Source: Leptobacterium_A meishanense
GTDB taxonomy: Bacteria > Bacteroidota > Bacteroidia > Flavobacteriales > Flavobacteriaceae
Length of the DNA: 64,000 nt
Direction of reading: 5' to 3'
Assembly: GCF_037645805.1 (NCBI RefSeq)
Contig: NZ_JBBEXE010000002.1
Location: 1 to 64,000, forward strand
The notes beneath the pieces are model-generated. The model was not told where the DNA came from. It made no database searches and saw nothing but the letters and a program-made list of their open reading frames with translations. A program made the translations under genes and the position numbers. Shown one piece after another: positions 44,384-52,956 of the stretch (positions are counted from its first letter, which is position 1; every line of letters starts with the position of its first letter).

Positions 44384-46108
44384 ATGAATACACATCTACT
44401 CAAAACCATTAGTATTTTATTTTTAATTACGGGATGGGTACATCTTAATGCCCAAAGAGCTTCTCGAGAGTCGTATAAATATACGTATGTTAACTATCCA
44501 TTGGTTGACGTCTCTAATGCGTATTCCTATGGAATAAAAATCCATCAAGGTGGCTTGCCTGTTTCTGAAAACCATTTCACTAGTAATAGGGCCCGGAGGA
44601 AGTTTAGGGAATATACCAAAGACCTTACATTTTATGCACTAGACCATTTTAAGTATGTAGAAGAAGATCCGGATATATGGATAGAAATAGCTTTTGGAGA
44701 TTTTGAAGTTGTTGAAAAAGCAATGAAAATCCATAAAATAGGATGTGTGTATGAAGGGGCAAAACTCAATTCCGTAGAGAGCATAAAAAAGAACCTAAAA
44801 GAATGTGATGGTTATTATTATGAAATAACCTATAAGGTGCCGTATATTTTAAAAATATCCAATAAATCAGGGCAAGTATTTTTCATAAAAGAATATGACA
44901 CGAATGATGTAACCACCTATGGATATGATTCAACAGGGCTTACCGGGTACTTGGTTAAAGAAGAGTTAGCTGCTGCATTTGAAGAATCAGGGATGGATAA
45001 AATATATAGGGACGCTATACATGAAAAAGTGGCTGAAATGCTTTATGATATCTATGAAAATGTATTTTTTGATAAAGAAATAGATGAGTTTAAAATAGGG
45101 ACCGCCAAAGACAAGGATTATGATTATGCCAAACTTGATGAGGTTCAGGATAACGTAATAGAAGCTCTTGAAGAAAACACCCCTGAACTGGAAACTGTTT
45201 TAAAAGAAGGAATCGCAATATGGGAATCAGAAGTAGCCGATGCAGATATAGGAAATAACAAAGCCAGAATTAACCGAAGGGTAGCTACTACACTATATGG
45301 GAACCTTACTATTGCCTACATGTACTTAGATGATTTTGAAAAGGCGACGGTTTATGGAAAAGAGTACCTGAAACTTACAGAAATTGCTTTTAATCAAGCA
45401 ATTGATGATCGGGCAGAAGTAATTTGGAGCCGACTGAAAGACCGGGAAGAACGTCGTGAAAATAATAAGTCTTTAATAATGAATGCCCCTTTAGTAGAAG
45501 CTCCTGATCTGGTAGACATCTTCAATGGGAAATCTGTAAATGGTTCTTATACCTTGCTTACCGGGCTGGCTATGTATTCTGATTTTCAAGAAGAAATAAA
45601 TGCCATAAACACTGAACGTATAGCAGCTATACAGGCAGCCAGTGAAGAAAAACGGAACAACCCTACAGAAGATGATATAGTAGAAAAGTACCGAAATAGG
45701 ATTTCTTATACCGCTTTACAAGGATATGTATTGTTTATAAACAATTGGTATGATAGGGATATAGAAGGCAAAGAGCTTCCCGAAGCTATAGGGACACTTA
45801 AAGAATTGAATGAGTTACGTGCGTATGGACTAAGTTTGACGGCTGTCCCTGAAAATATAGGAAGTCTTACCGGATTAAAAAGATTGGACTTATCAGGAAA
45901 TGCCCTAACTGTGTTGCCGGCATCTATTGGCAACCTTTCACAGTTAGAAGTGTTAGACCTTTCCGATAATCAACTAACTACGCTTCCGGAAGAAATAAAA
46001 AACCTTGCAAATCTAAAAAGGGTAAAACTAGGTAAAAATAATATTTCCTCAGCAGAAGAAAAACGGATAAAAGCGTTATTGCCCCCTAAGTGTAAATTAA
46101 AAATATAA
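44384..46108 (+). CDS. Secreted leucine-rich-repeat protein
   Basis: A 574-residue protein with a signal peptide ending near LNAQ (residue 23). The N-terminal 450 residues are of unrecognised type: mixed alpha/beta up to about 230, then helical with a TPR-like pair (ATTLYGNLTIAYMYLDDFEKATVYG). The C-terminus holds about four LRRs (about 465-560) of the 23-residue bacterial type: LDLSGNALTVLPASIGNLSQL, then LDLSDNQLTTLPEEIKNL. No anchoring domain or T9SS C-terminal signal follows, so it is probably periplasmic. The neighbour is a DUF4136 lipoprotein 75 nt downstream. Confidence 0.7.
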   Translation: MNTHLLKTISILFLITGWVHLNAQRASRESYKYTYVNYPLVDVSNAYSYGIKIHQGGLPVSENHFTSNRARRKFREYTKDLTFYALDHFKYVEEDPDIWIEIAFGDFEVVEKAMKIHKIGCVYEGAKLNSVESIKKNLKECDGYYYEITYKVPYILKISNKSGQVFFIKEYDTNDVTTYGYDSTGLTGYLVKEELAAAFEESGMDKIYRDAIHEKVAEMLYDIYENVFFDKEIDEFKIGTAKDKDYDYAKLDEVQDNVIEALEENTPELETVLKEGIAIWESEVADADIGNNKARINRRVATTLYGNLTIAYMYLDDFEKATVYGKEYLKLTEIAFNQAIDDRAEVIWSRLKDREERRENNKSLIMNAPLVEAPDLVDIFNGKSVNGSYTLLTGLAMYSDFQEEINAINTERIAAIQAASEEKRNNPTEDDIVEKYRNRISYTALQGYVLFINNWYDRDIEGKELPEAIGTLKELNELRAYGLSLTAVPENIGSLTGLKRLDLSGNALTVLPASIGNLSQLEVLDLSDNQLTTLPEEIKNLANLKRVKLGKNNISSAEEKRIKALLPPKCKLKI

Positions 46109-46183
46109 GAGTTTTTGCAAACTGTTTTTCAAATAGGACAGAGTTTTATTTTGAAACAACAAGCCATTTCCTTAACTTTAATT

Positions 46184-46717
46184 ATGAGACTTTTAAAAAT
46201 ATGCTTCTTTTCTCTCTTCATCATATCTTGCGCTACCCCTAGGGTAACTTATGATTATGATAGAAATGTTGACTATGATAATTATAAGTCCTACAATTTT
46301 TATCCGGATATAAGGACAGGATTAAATCAGTTAGATGACAAACGTTTTTTTACTCAGATAGATTCTGTAATGCAATTGAAAGGACTTTATAAATCAGAAG
46401 CCCCTGACATCTATGTCAATATTATTGTACGGGAATATGAAATACCTTCACAAAGTGCTGTTGGAATTGGAATAGGTACCGGAGGTAGAAATACACGGGT
46501 AGGGGTTTCTGGAGGTATTCCGGTGGGTTCTTCACGAATAGGACAAGAAATAACAATTGATTTAATTGATGTAAAACGAAATGAGCTTTACTGGCAGGCA
46601 ACTGCCAAAGGAAGGATGCCCATAAACGCTACTCCTTTTGAACGTGAACAATACTATAAAGCCATGGCTAATAAAATATTTGGACCATATCCCCCAAAAG
46701 TCAAAGCCAAAGAGTAA
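46184..46717 (+). CDS. DUF4136 domain lipoprotein
   Basis: A 177-residue predicted lipoprotein with lipobox IISC (Cys16) when started at the ATG of 46184; an earlier in-frame ATG at 46115 gives no sensible signal. The rest matches DUF4136: an early DYDNYKSYNFYPD, the middle APDIYVNIIVREYE and a Gly-rich loop, ending with an ELYWQATAKGRM strand. Function is unknown; homologues are envelope proteins. Confidence 0.82.
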   Translation: MRLLKICFFSLFIISCATPRVTYDYDRNVDYDNYKSYNFYPDIRTGLNQLDDKRFFTQIDSVMQLKGLYKSEAPDIYVNIIVREYEIPSQSAVGIGIGTGGRNTRVGVSGGIPVGSSRIGQEITIDLIDVKRNELYWQATAKGRMPINATPFEREQYYKAMANKIFGPYPPKVKAKE

Positions 46718-46773
46718 TTATAGGATTTTCTGTTGCGCATCATTTTATATCTTTACTTTACAAAAAAGTTTCC

Positions 46774-48129
46774 ATGCAAATACATTTTATAGCGATTGGA
46801 GGAAGTGCTATGCACAATTTAGCGATAGCCCTGCATGATAAAGGATATACTATTACAGGGAGTGATGATACTATTTTTGAGCCATCCAAATCGAGATTAG
46901 CAGTTAAGGGGTTATTGCCAGAAGTTTTCGGGTGGTTTCCGGATAAAGTTCATGGGCAATTAGATGCCGTAATTTTGGGAATGCATGCCAAGCCCGATAA
47001 TCCGGAACTTTTGAAAGCGCAAAAATTAGGACTCTCTATTTATTCATATCCTGAATTTTTATTCAATCAATCAGAACTAAAAACAAGAGTGGTTATAGGT
47101 GGAAGTCATGGAAAAACAAGCATTACCTCTATGATTCTGCATGTGCTAAATTATCATGAGATTTCCGTCGATTATATGGTAGGGGCACAATTAGAAGGAT
47201 TTGATACGATGACGCACCTTACGGAAGAGAATGAATTTATAGTATTAGAAGGTGACGAATATTTGTCATCTCCCATAGACCCAAGGCCAAAATTCCATCT
47301 CTATAAACCAAACATAGCCTTGATAAGCGGTATTGCATGGGACCATATCAATGTGTTTCCCACCTATGAAAATTATGTAGCTCAATTTGAGCAGTTTATT
47401 GAGAGCATGGTACAAGGAGGTATTCTCGTATATAATGAAGAAGATGAAATGGTAAAGCATATTGTCGAAACATCTAAGAGTGCCATTAGGAAGCATCCCT
47501 ATAAGACACCTGATTATGAAGTGGTAGCAGGGAAAACATTGTTACATACTCCGGAAGGATCTATGCCGCTGGAGATTTTTGGAGCACATAATTTGAGTAA
47601 TTTGGAAGGGGCTAAATGGATATGCCAACATATGGGAGTTGATGAGGTAGATTTTTATGAAGCTATTGCCAGTTTTAAAGGGGCCTCTAAACGGTTGGAA
47701 AAGATAGCAGAGGGTGCTAAAAGTGTTGCCTATAAAGATTTTGCACATTCACCCAGTAAAGTGAAGGCAACTACAGATGCTGTCAAAGCTCAGTACCCTG
47801 ATAGAAAATTGATAGCTTGTTTGGAATTGCATACATACAGCAGCTTAAATGTTGATTTTTTAAAGGAATATGATGGTAGTTTAAATGCTGCAGACGTTGC
47901 AATTGTTTTTTATTCGCCGGAGGCAGTAAAAATAAAACGCTTAGAAACTATTACATCAGAACAAATAACCAGTGCTTTTAACCGGTCAGATATAGTGGTT
48001 CACACAGCGCCTGAGGCATTCAAAGAATTTTTATTCAACCAAAATTTAGAAAATAATACATTGTTATTGATGAGTTCCGGAAATTATGGCGGTCTTAATT
48101 TTGAAGCGGTTAAAAAATTAGTAAAATAG
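46774..48129 (+). CDS. mpl: UDP-N-acetylmuramate:L-alanyl-gamma-D-glutamyl-meso-diaminopimelate ligase
   Basis: A 451-residue Mur ligase that re-attaches recycled murein tripeptide to UDP-MurNAc. The N-terminal IHFIAIGGSAMHNLA, the ATP loop GGSHGKTSITS (about residue 109), LEGDEYLSSPIDPRPKF (typical of Mpl/MurC) and KDFAHSPSKVKAT near residue 325 are present. MurC has a closely related sequence, but the SDDTIFEPSKSRL and IDPRPKF forms fit Mpl. Confidence 0.88.
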   Translation: MQIHFIAIGGSAMHNLAIALHDKGYTITGSDDTIFEPSKSRLAVKGLLPEVFGWFPDKVHGQLDAVILGMHAKPDNPELLKAQKLGLSIYSYPEFLFNQSELKTRVVIGGSHGKTSITSMILHVLNYHEISVDYMVGAQLEGFDTMTHLTEENEFIVLEGDEYLSSPIDPRPKFHLYKPNIALISGIAWDHINVFPTYENYVAQFEQFIESMVQGGILVYNEEDEMVKHIVETSKSAIRKHPYKTPDYEVVAGKTLLHTPEGSMPLEIFGAHNLSNLEGAKWICQHMGVDEVDFYEAIASFKGASKRLEKIAEGAKSVAYKDFAHSPSKVKATTDAVKAQYPDRKLIACLELHTYSSLNVDFLKEYDGSLNAADVAIVFYSPEAVKIKRLETITSEQITSAFNRSDIVVHTAPEAFKEFLFNQNLENNTLLLMSSGNYGGLNFEAVKKLVK

Positions 48130-48134
48130 TTAAG

Positions 48135-48764
48135 TTATTTATGCTGATGTTTTTCGAATAATCGATCAATGAATGAAGCAATGCCTTTTTGTTGATTTTT
48201 TATAAGGGTTTCTTTCGCAAGTTTTTGATCACGTGGCAATTTATCTTGCGACCATTTAAATTTTCCTTCCCAAGCAGTGATATTGATCTCAAAACCTACT
48301 ACATAATCTAATGCGGCTTCCATTTTAGGATCGTCTTGCTCCAGCGTATATAAATGCTTGGGGTGTTCCAAAAATGTTGTCATCCGGATCATGGTTTGCT
48401 TTACCTTTTCCCTATTGTTGTACCTAGTTACAGTTCCTTTTATATGCGCTTTAATATAATTCCACGTTGGAAGCTGTGAAGTAGTATAGATAGCGGGTGA
48501 AATATATGTTTCTGGTCCATGAAAAATAGCAGTGACTTCTTTTTCATCCGTCAAAGCTTTAACATGTGGGTTGTATTTGTCAATATGTGCTACCAGCTTG
48601 CCAAATTTGGTTTTGTCCTTTTCATAGATTAAAGGAAGGTGTGTAGTATACAATTCGTTTTCATGAACAGAAATAAGTGTAGCAAGGGGATAACTTTTTA
48701 TAACCTCTACAATGTTTTCAAAATTACCTTCTTGATGGTGTGCAGGGGGGTATTTGTTTATCAT
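48135..48764 (-). CDS. PaiB-like FMN-binding split-barrel protein
   Basis: A 209-residue protein of the PaiB/FMN-binding negative regulator family: the N-terminal YPLATLISVHENELYTTHLPL, central VTAIFHGPETYISPAIY and PTWNYIKAHIKGTV, and C-terminal VVGFEINITAWEGKFKWSQDK. The Bacillus member was described as a repressor, but many relatives are probably flavin or heme proteins. Its ATG overlaps the stop of the upstream DUF1569 gene by 4 nt. Confidence 0.85.
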   Translation of the reverse strand: MINKYPPAHHQEGNFENIVEVIKSYPLATLISVHENELYTTHLPLIYEKDKTKFGKLVAHIDKYNPHVKALTDEKEVTAIFHGPETYISPAIYTTSQLPTWNYIKAHIKGTVTRYNNREKVKQTMIRMTTFLEHPKHLYTLEQDDPKMEAALDYVVGFEINITAWEGKFKWSQDKLPRDQKLAKETLIKNQQKGIASFIDRLFEKHQHK

Positions 48765-49204
48765 GCATTAAATTGTCTAAGGTGATGGTCTAAGTGCTTG
48801 TACGTCATTTTACCCCATTGTTCTTTCGTAAATGTACCAAAAACAGGATGTGGAGCCCAATCTTCTTTTGTTTTATGATTGTGAAATTCGTCAATAAGGC
48901 TCTTTAAATCATTTTTTTCCTGCTCAAAATCTTTAGAAGTTACTATTTTATATTGTTTTGCCGTTGGGAGGTTTTTTCGGTAAGGTGTATCGTTGTATAA
49001 TGATTTTTTAAACAAGAGTTTGAGTAAAAAACTTGGTTTTTGATCGAGTTTCTTTTTTCCTAAGGCCACTTCAATAGGCTCTTTGCAGTGCGCACACATT
49101 TGAGCTACATCCATATTGCCCCAGGAAGCAGACGATTTTTCAGTTAATGCATCAATACGGGTTAAAATTTCTTGATAGGGTTTTTCATTAAAAATAGACT
49201 CCAT
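48761..49204 (-). CDS. DUF1569 (DinB-like) protein
   Basis: A 147-residue four-helix-bundle protein of the DinB/DUF1569 type. Possible metal ligands are in MCAHCKEP (about residue 36) and the C-terminal HLDHHLRQF; PHPVFGTFTKEQWG is a typical connecting loop. Function is unknown. It is coupled to the downstream PaiB-like gene. Confidence 0.8.
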   Translation of the reverse strand: MESIFNEKPYQEILTRIDALTEKSSASWGNMDVAQMCAHCKEPIEVALGKKKLDQKPSFLLKLLFKKSLYNDTPYRKNLPTAKQYKIVTSKDFEQEKNDLKSLIDEFHNHKTKEDWAPHPVFGTFTKEQWGKMTYKHLDHHLRQFNA

Positions 49205-49277
49205 GGAAAAACATTTAAATTTAGTAATGGAAGGTACAATATTTTTTGAAGTTTTTTACCTTTAGCAAAAAAACAAA

Positions 49278-49976
49278 ATGACAGAAAAAACAACTTTTTT
49301 TTCCATAAAAAACTGGTCAGAAGATGATAGACCCAGAGAAAAACTTTTGCAAAAGGGGAAGGCAGTATTAAGTGATGCAGAGCTTATAGCTATTTTAATA
49401 GGAAGTGGTAGTAAATCGGAAACTGCTGTTGACCTTTCCAAGCGTATATTATCTTCTGCTCAAAACAATCTTAATGAATTAGGGAAGTTATCGGTAGCTC
49501 AATTTATGCAATTTAAAGGAATCGGGGAGGCTAAGGCAGTTACTATAGCAGCTGCATTAGAGCTTGGTAGAAGGCGTAGGGCTGAAGAAGCATTGGAGAA
49601 AAAGAAAATTACTTCAAGTAATACTGCTTATGAGATGTTGCAACCAATTATCGGGGAGTTGCCTCATGAGGAATTTTGGGTTGTTTATTTAAACAACGCT
49701 AATCGGGTGATACAATCTATGCAATTAAGCAAAGGAGGGATTACCGGGACATTGGTTGACGTACGATTAGCATTACGAAAGGCTATAGAGATTGGGGCTA
49801 CTGCTTTAATATTAGCACATAACCATCCTTCAGGAGTATTATTGCCCAGTGAGTCAGATAAAAAACTGACAGAGAAGCTGAAAACAGGAGGTGAAAGTCT
49901 GGATATAAAAGTTTTAGATCATCTCATTGTAACTGAAAAAGCGTATTTTAGCTTTGCTGATGAAAACCTGATATAA
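49278..49976 (+). CDS. radC: RadC-family JAB-domain protein
   Basis: A 232-residue protein with an N-terminal helix-hairpin-helix-like part (SDAELIAILIGSG, QFMQFKGIGEAKAVTIAAALELG) and a C-terminal JAB metalloprotease-like domain with HNHPSG (H181, H183) and a following Ser/Asp (SESD). Its former assignment to DNA repair is doubtful and the real role is unknown. The protein is full length and chromosomal in context, unlike truncated RadC copies on mobile elements. Confidence 0.92.
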   Translation: MTEKTTFFSIKNWSEDDRPREKLLQKGKAVLSDAELIAILIGSGSKSETAVDLSKRILSSAQNNLNELGKLSVAQFMQFKGIGEAKAVTIAAALELGRRRRAEEALEKKKITSSNTAYEMLQPIIGELPHEEFWVVYLNNANRVIQSMQLSKGGITGTLVDVRLALRKAIEIGATALILAHNHPSGVLLPSESDKKLTEKLKTGGESLDIKVLDHLIVTEKAYFSFADENLI

Positions 49977-50016
49977 AAACATTAGGAATACTTCGAAAGG
50001 CTTGTAACCTTTATAT

Positions 50017-51303
50017 ATGCTACTAGTTTATACCCATAGAATTACACCACGGCTTACCTATATAATGAAGCATATTTTTATAAATATGTCGAAGGTAGAA
50101 GTTGCTTTTACTGTTAAAGTGGAGGAATTTATTGCACATACGGGCCCAAAACTTACATATTCCAAGCAACCGTTACAAAATGAATTTTTTATAAGAAGCC
50201 ATGAACTTCTTTTTGAACAAGGGATTAGAAATGTGGAGATAAATGTACAAGACTGGGAAGGAACCCCATGTATATTTCCTGTAGGGGAGAGAAGTACGAT
50301 CCCCTTTGATATTTTCGCAGCGAGTTTTTATTTGATTAGTAGATATGAAGAATATTTACCCCACGTAAAGGATGAACACGGAAGATACCCTGCTACAGAA
50401 AGTATAGCCTTTAAAAATAATTTTTTAGAATTACCGGTAATAGATATTTGGGCATTAAAACTTAAACAGGTATTGCTCAGGCGATTCCCTGAGATGTACT
50501 CCCCTGTAAGACGTTATAGACATATTTCTCTTATTGATGTTCCGGTTGCGTATTGCTTTAGGAAGAGAGGTTTCATTCGTACACTGGGCGGTACATTGGT
50601 AGACTTATTTTCATTCAGAATAAAACGTATTTTAAAACGGTATGCTACATTGATGGGGTTTTTCAGAGACCCTTATGATAATTTTGAAGAATTGATTGAA
50701 CTCCACAAGCATTATGATGTTGATGCGATGTACTTTTTCTTGATGGCAGATTATTCCAACTATGATAAAAATATTTCTGTAACCAACAAAGAATTCTGCT
50801 CATTGGTAAAATCAGTAGCAGACTATAGTATAGTCTCTTTAATGGCTTCATATCAATCTGCAATAGATATCAAGATGTTGAAAAGGGAAAGAAGCCGCCT
50901 GATAAACTTGATAAACCGTCCGGTAAAAAAAGTGCGTCTCAGATATAATAAAATCAATATTCCTGAAACCTATGAAGCATTTTTGGAAGCTGAGTTTAAT
51001 GAAGATTATACAATGGGATATTCACACCATGCCGGATTTAGAGCCGGGACGTGTACCCCTTTCTACCTTTACAATATAAATTTTGAGGCTCAATTACCTA
51101 TAAAAGTCAACCCATTTTCTATACAAGACCATGCATTATTGCGAAAACCAACTATGGAAGAGGTCAAAAAGACACTTTTCAATATACGTGATGAAGTAAA
51201 AAAGGTAAAAGGTACTTTTATTACTGTTTTTTCTAATGAAATCCTTGGGGATGAAACAACCCATAAATGGAAAGAACTGTATAGAGAACTTATAAAAAAA
51301 TAA
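50017..51303 (+). CDS. Polysaccharide-deacetylase-like protein lacking active-site residues
   Basis: A 428-residue protein of a Bacteroidota deacetylase-like family with an N-terminal accessory domain (about 1-160) and a NodB-like barrel. The MLLVYTHRITPRLTYI beginning and the GFRAGTCTPFYLY segment (about residue 345) identify it. In active relatives, as I recall them, the first motif has a D-x-D pair, the second reads GIHPSY and the third SRQHF. Here the corresponding residues are Leu172 (Asp174 kept), Met276 in SLMASY and Arg309 in VRLRY. Catalytic base and metal ligands therefore appear lost. The HAD gene follows 4 nt downstream. Confidence 0.7.
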   Translation: MLLVYTHRITPRLTYIMKHIFINMSKVEVAFTVKVEEFIAHTGPKLTYSKQPLQNEFFIRSHELLFEQGIRNVEINVQDWEGTPCIFPVGERSTIPFDIFAASFYLISRYEEYLPHVKDEHGRYPATESIAFKNNFLELPVIDIWALKLKQVLLRRFPEMYSPVRRYRHISLIDVPVAYCFRKRGFIRTLGGTLVDLFSFRIKRILKRYATLMGFFRDPYDNFEELIELHKHYDVDAMYFFLMADYSNYDKNISVTNKEFCSLVKSVADYSIVSLMASYQSAIDIKMLKRERSRLINLINRPVKKVRLRYNKINIPETYEAFLEAEFNEDYTMGYSHHAGFRAGTCTPFYLYNINFEAQLPIKVNPFSIQDHALLRKPTMEEVKKTLFNIRDEVKKVKGTFITVFSNEILGDETTHKWKELYRELIKK

Positions 51304-51307
51304 TATT

Positions 51308-51997
51308 TTGAAAGATATAGTCACAGATGTGTTTTTTGATTTGGATCATACTTTGTGGGATTTTGAAAAAAATTCAGCAATTACATTCAATAAAATATTG
51401 AAAACACATAAAGTGAATTTGAAAGTTCAGGAATTTTTAGAAGCCTATGCCCCCATTAATTTCAAGTACTGGAAAGCATACAGAGAGGAAAAAATACCAA
51501 AAGAAGTGTTAAGGTACAAGCGCCTTAAAGACACATTTGATGAATTCTCATATAAGATAGATGATGAGCTCATACATATTCTCTCAGATGAATATATAAA
51601 AGAGCTACCCCACCAAAACCATTTATTTAATAATACGATTGTGATTTTGGAATACTTAAAGAATTCAGGATATGATCTTCATATTATAACAAATGGTTTT
51701 GAAGAAGTTCAAGAAGGAAAACTAAGAAAAGCAGCTATTATGGGTTTTTTCACGCATGTAATTAATTCTGAGATGGTCGGTGTGAAGAAACCAAACCCAA
51801 AGATTTTTGAATTTGCCTTAGAGAAAGCAATTGTAGACCCTGAAAAATCAGTAATGATAGGCGATAGCCTTGAAGCAGATATCATAGGAGCTAAAAATGT
51901 AGGCATGCACACAATACATTTTAACTCAAACAAAGAAAAGAAGCATGATCATTGTATTATTGTGGATGATTTAATTGAAATTAAAGAGTTTCTATAG
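51308..51997 (+). CDS. HAD-family pyrimidine nucleotidase, YjjG type
   Basis: A 229-residue haloacid-dehalogenase hydrolase, probably a house-cleaning 5'-nucleotidase acting on non-canonical pyrimidine nucleotides. Motif I is FFDLDHTLWDFEKNS (the DxD is the nucleophile pair), motif II the Thr of HIITNGFEEVQ, motif III the Lys of GVKKPNPKIFEFAL and motif IV GDSLEADIIGAKNVGM. I use the TTG at 51308 as start, since no ATG or GTG precedes motif I suitably. Spacing to the previous gene is 4 nt. Confidence 0.85.
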   Translation: MKDIVTDVFFDLDHTLWDFEKNSAITFNKILKTHKVNLKVQEFLEAYAPINFKYWKAYREEKIPKEVLRYKRLKDTFDEFSYKIDDELIHILSDEYIKELPHQNHLFNNTIVILEYLKNSGYDLHIITNGFEEVQEGKLRKAAIMGFFTHVINSEMVGVKKPNPKIFEFALEKAIVDPEKSVMIGDSLEADIIGAKNVGMHTIHFNSNKEKKHDHCIIVDDLIEIKEFL

Positions 51998-52154
51998 TGA
52001 CAACTTTAAAAGGCTATCTTCATACATTAGCAATGTAAATTTTTATATTTTAGCAGATAATCTGTTCGAGTATCAAGATTTAGCTAAAGCCAGAAGTATT
52101 TCGTTCCAGCTAGGGTTTAATTATATACTCTCGAAAACAAAGAAACCATACTAG
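51975..52154 (+). pseudogene. Short outer-membrane-barrel-like fragment (possible gene remnant)
   Basis: A 59-codon open frame starting inside the 3' end of the HAD gene, in another frame. Its translation looks like the last strands of an outer-membrane receptor barrel: SSYISNVNFYILADNLFEYQD, then SISFQLGFNYIL and a TAG stop. There is no signal peptide and no convincing start codon (TTG at best). It ends 7 nt before the next gene. Either it is the surviving tail of a deleted TonB-dependent-receptor-like gene, or the resemblance is by chance. Confidence 0.45.
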
Positions 52155-52161
52155 AAAGACA

Positions 52162-52956
52162 ATGAAGAAAATAATTTATTTGTTCCTTTTTACAGGAATA
52201 ATGTCATTTGCTCAAAAAAACATTAACAACTACAAATACGTAATTATCCCTAAACAATTTGATTTTCTTAAAAAGGAGAATCAATATCGGGTAAATACAC
52301 TTGTAAAGTTGTTATTTGAAGAAAATGGTTTTACAGCTTTTTATGAAGGGGAAAATATGCCGGAAGACCTTGCTAGGGATAATTGTTTGGGATTAAAAGC
52401 AGATGTAGTCAATAATTCAAACTTTTTTACTACTAAATTAATTGTAGAACTCAAAGATTGTTATAAAAATGTTATTTATAGATCCAAAGAAGGAAAAAGT
52501 AAAGAGAAAGATTTTGAAAAAACCTATCATGCAGCCATAAGGGATGCTTTTTCATCAATAGAAAGCCTTAATTATACATACCAACCTAAACAAGAAGCTC
52601 CTCAAGAAAAAACAAAGAAAAAAGTAGTAAAGGCTGAAGAGCCTGTCCAGGATATTAAAGAGAAAGAAACAAAAACAAAAGAGGAGAAGAAACCTATACA
52701 ACAATCCAAAGAACTTATAGAAACTCCTATAAAGGAGGAGCTAGAAGATGTTTTATATGCACAGCCTATTGCCAACGGTTACCAACTGGTTGATAGCGCT
52801 CCTGCAGTTGTATATGTTTTACAAAAAACAACCTTAGAAAATGTATTTATCTTAAAAAACAAACAGGGGATCCTTTATAAAAAAGGAAATGATTGGATAA
52901 TGGAATATTATGAGAAAAATAAACTAAAACAAGAAAGATTAAAAATTAAATTTTAA
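52162..52956 (+). CDS. Hypothetical secreted protein with Lys/Glu-rich linker
   Basis: A 264-residue protein with signal peptide ending at MSFAQ (residue 18). The N-terminal globular part (about 22-135, with YKYVIIPKQFDFLKKENQY) resembles conserved flavobacterial periplasmic proteins. A low-complexity Lys/Glu/Pro linker (about 140-190) and a short C-terminal beta domain (about 200-264, YAQPIANGYQLVDSAPAVVY) follow. No function can be given. Its stop codon shares TTAA with the stop of convergent rarA. Confidence 0.65.
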   Translation: MKKIIYLFLFTGIMSFAQKNINNYKYVIIPKQFDFLKKENQYRVNTLVKLLFEENGFTAFYEGENMPEDLARDNCLGLKADVVNNSNFFTTKLIVELKDCYKNVIYRSKEGKSKEKDFEKTYHAAIRDAFSSIESLNYTYQPKQEAPQEKTKKKVVKAEEPVQDIKEKETKTKEEKKPIQQSKELIETPIKEELEDVLYAQPIANGYQLVDSAPAVVYVLQKTTLENVFILKNKQGILYKKGNDWIMEYYEKNKLKQERLKIKF

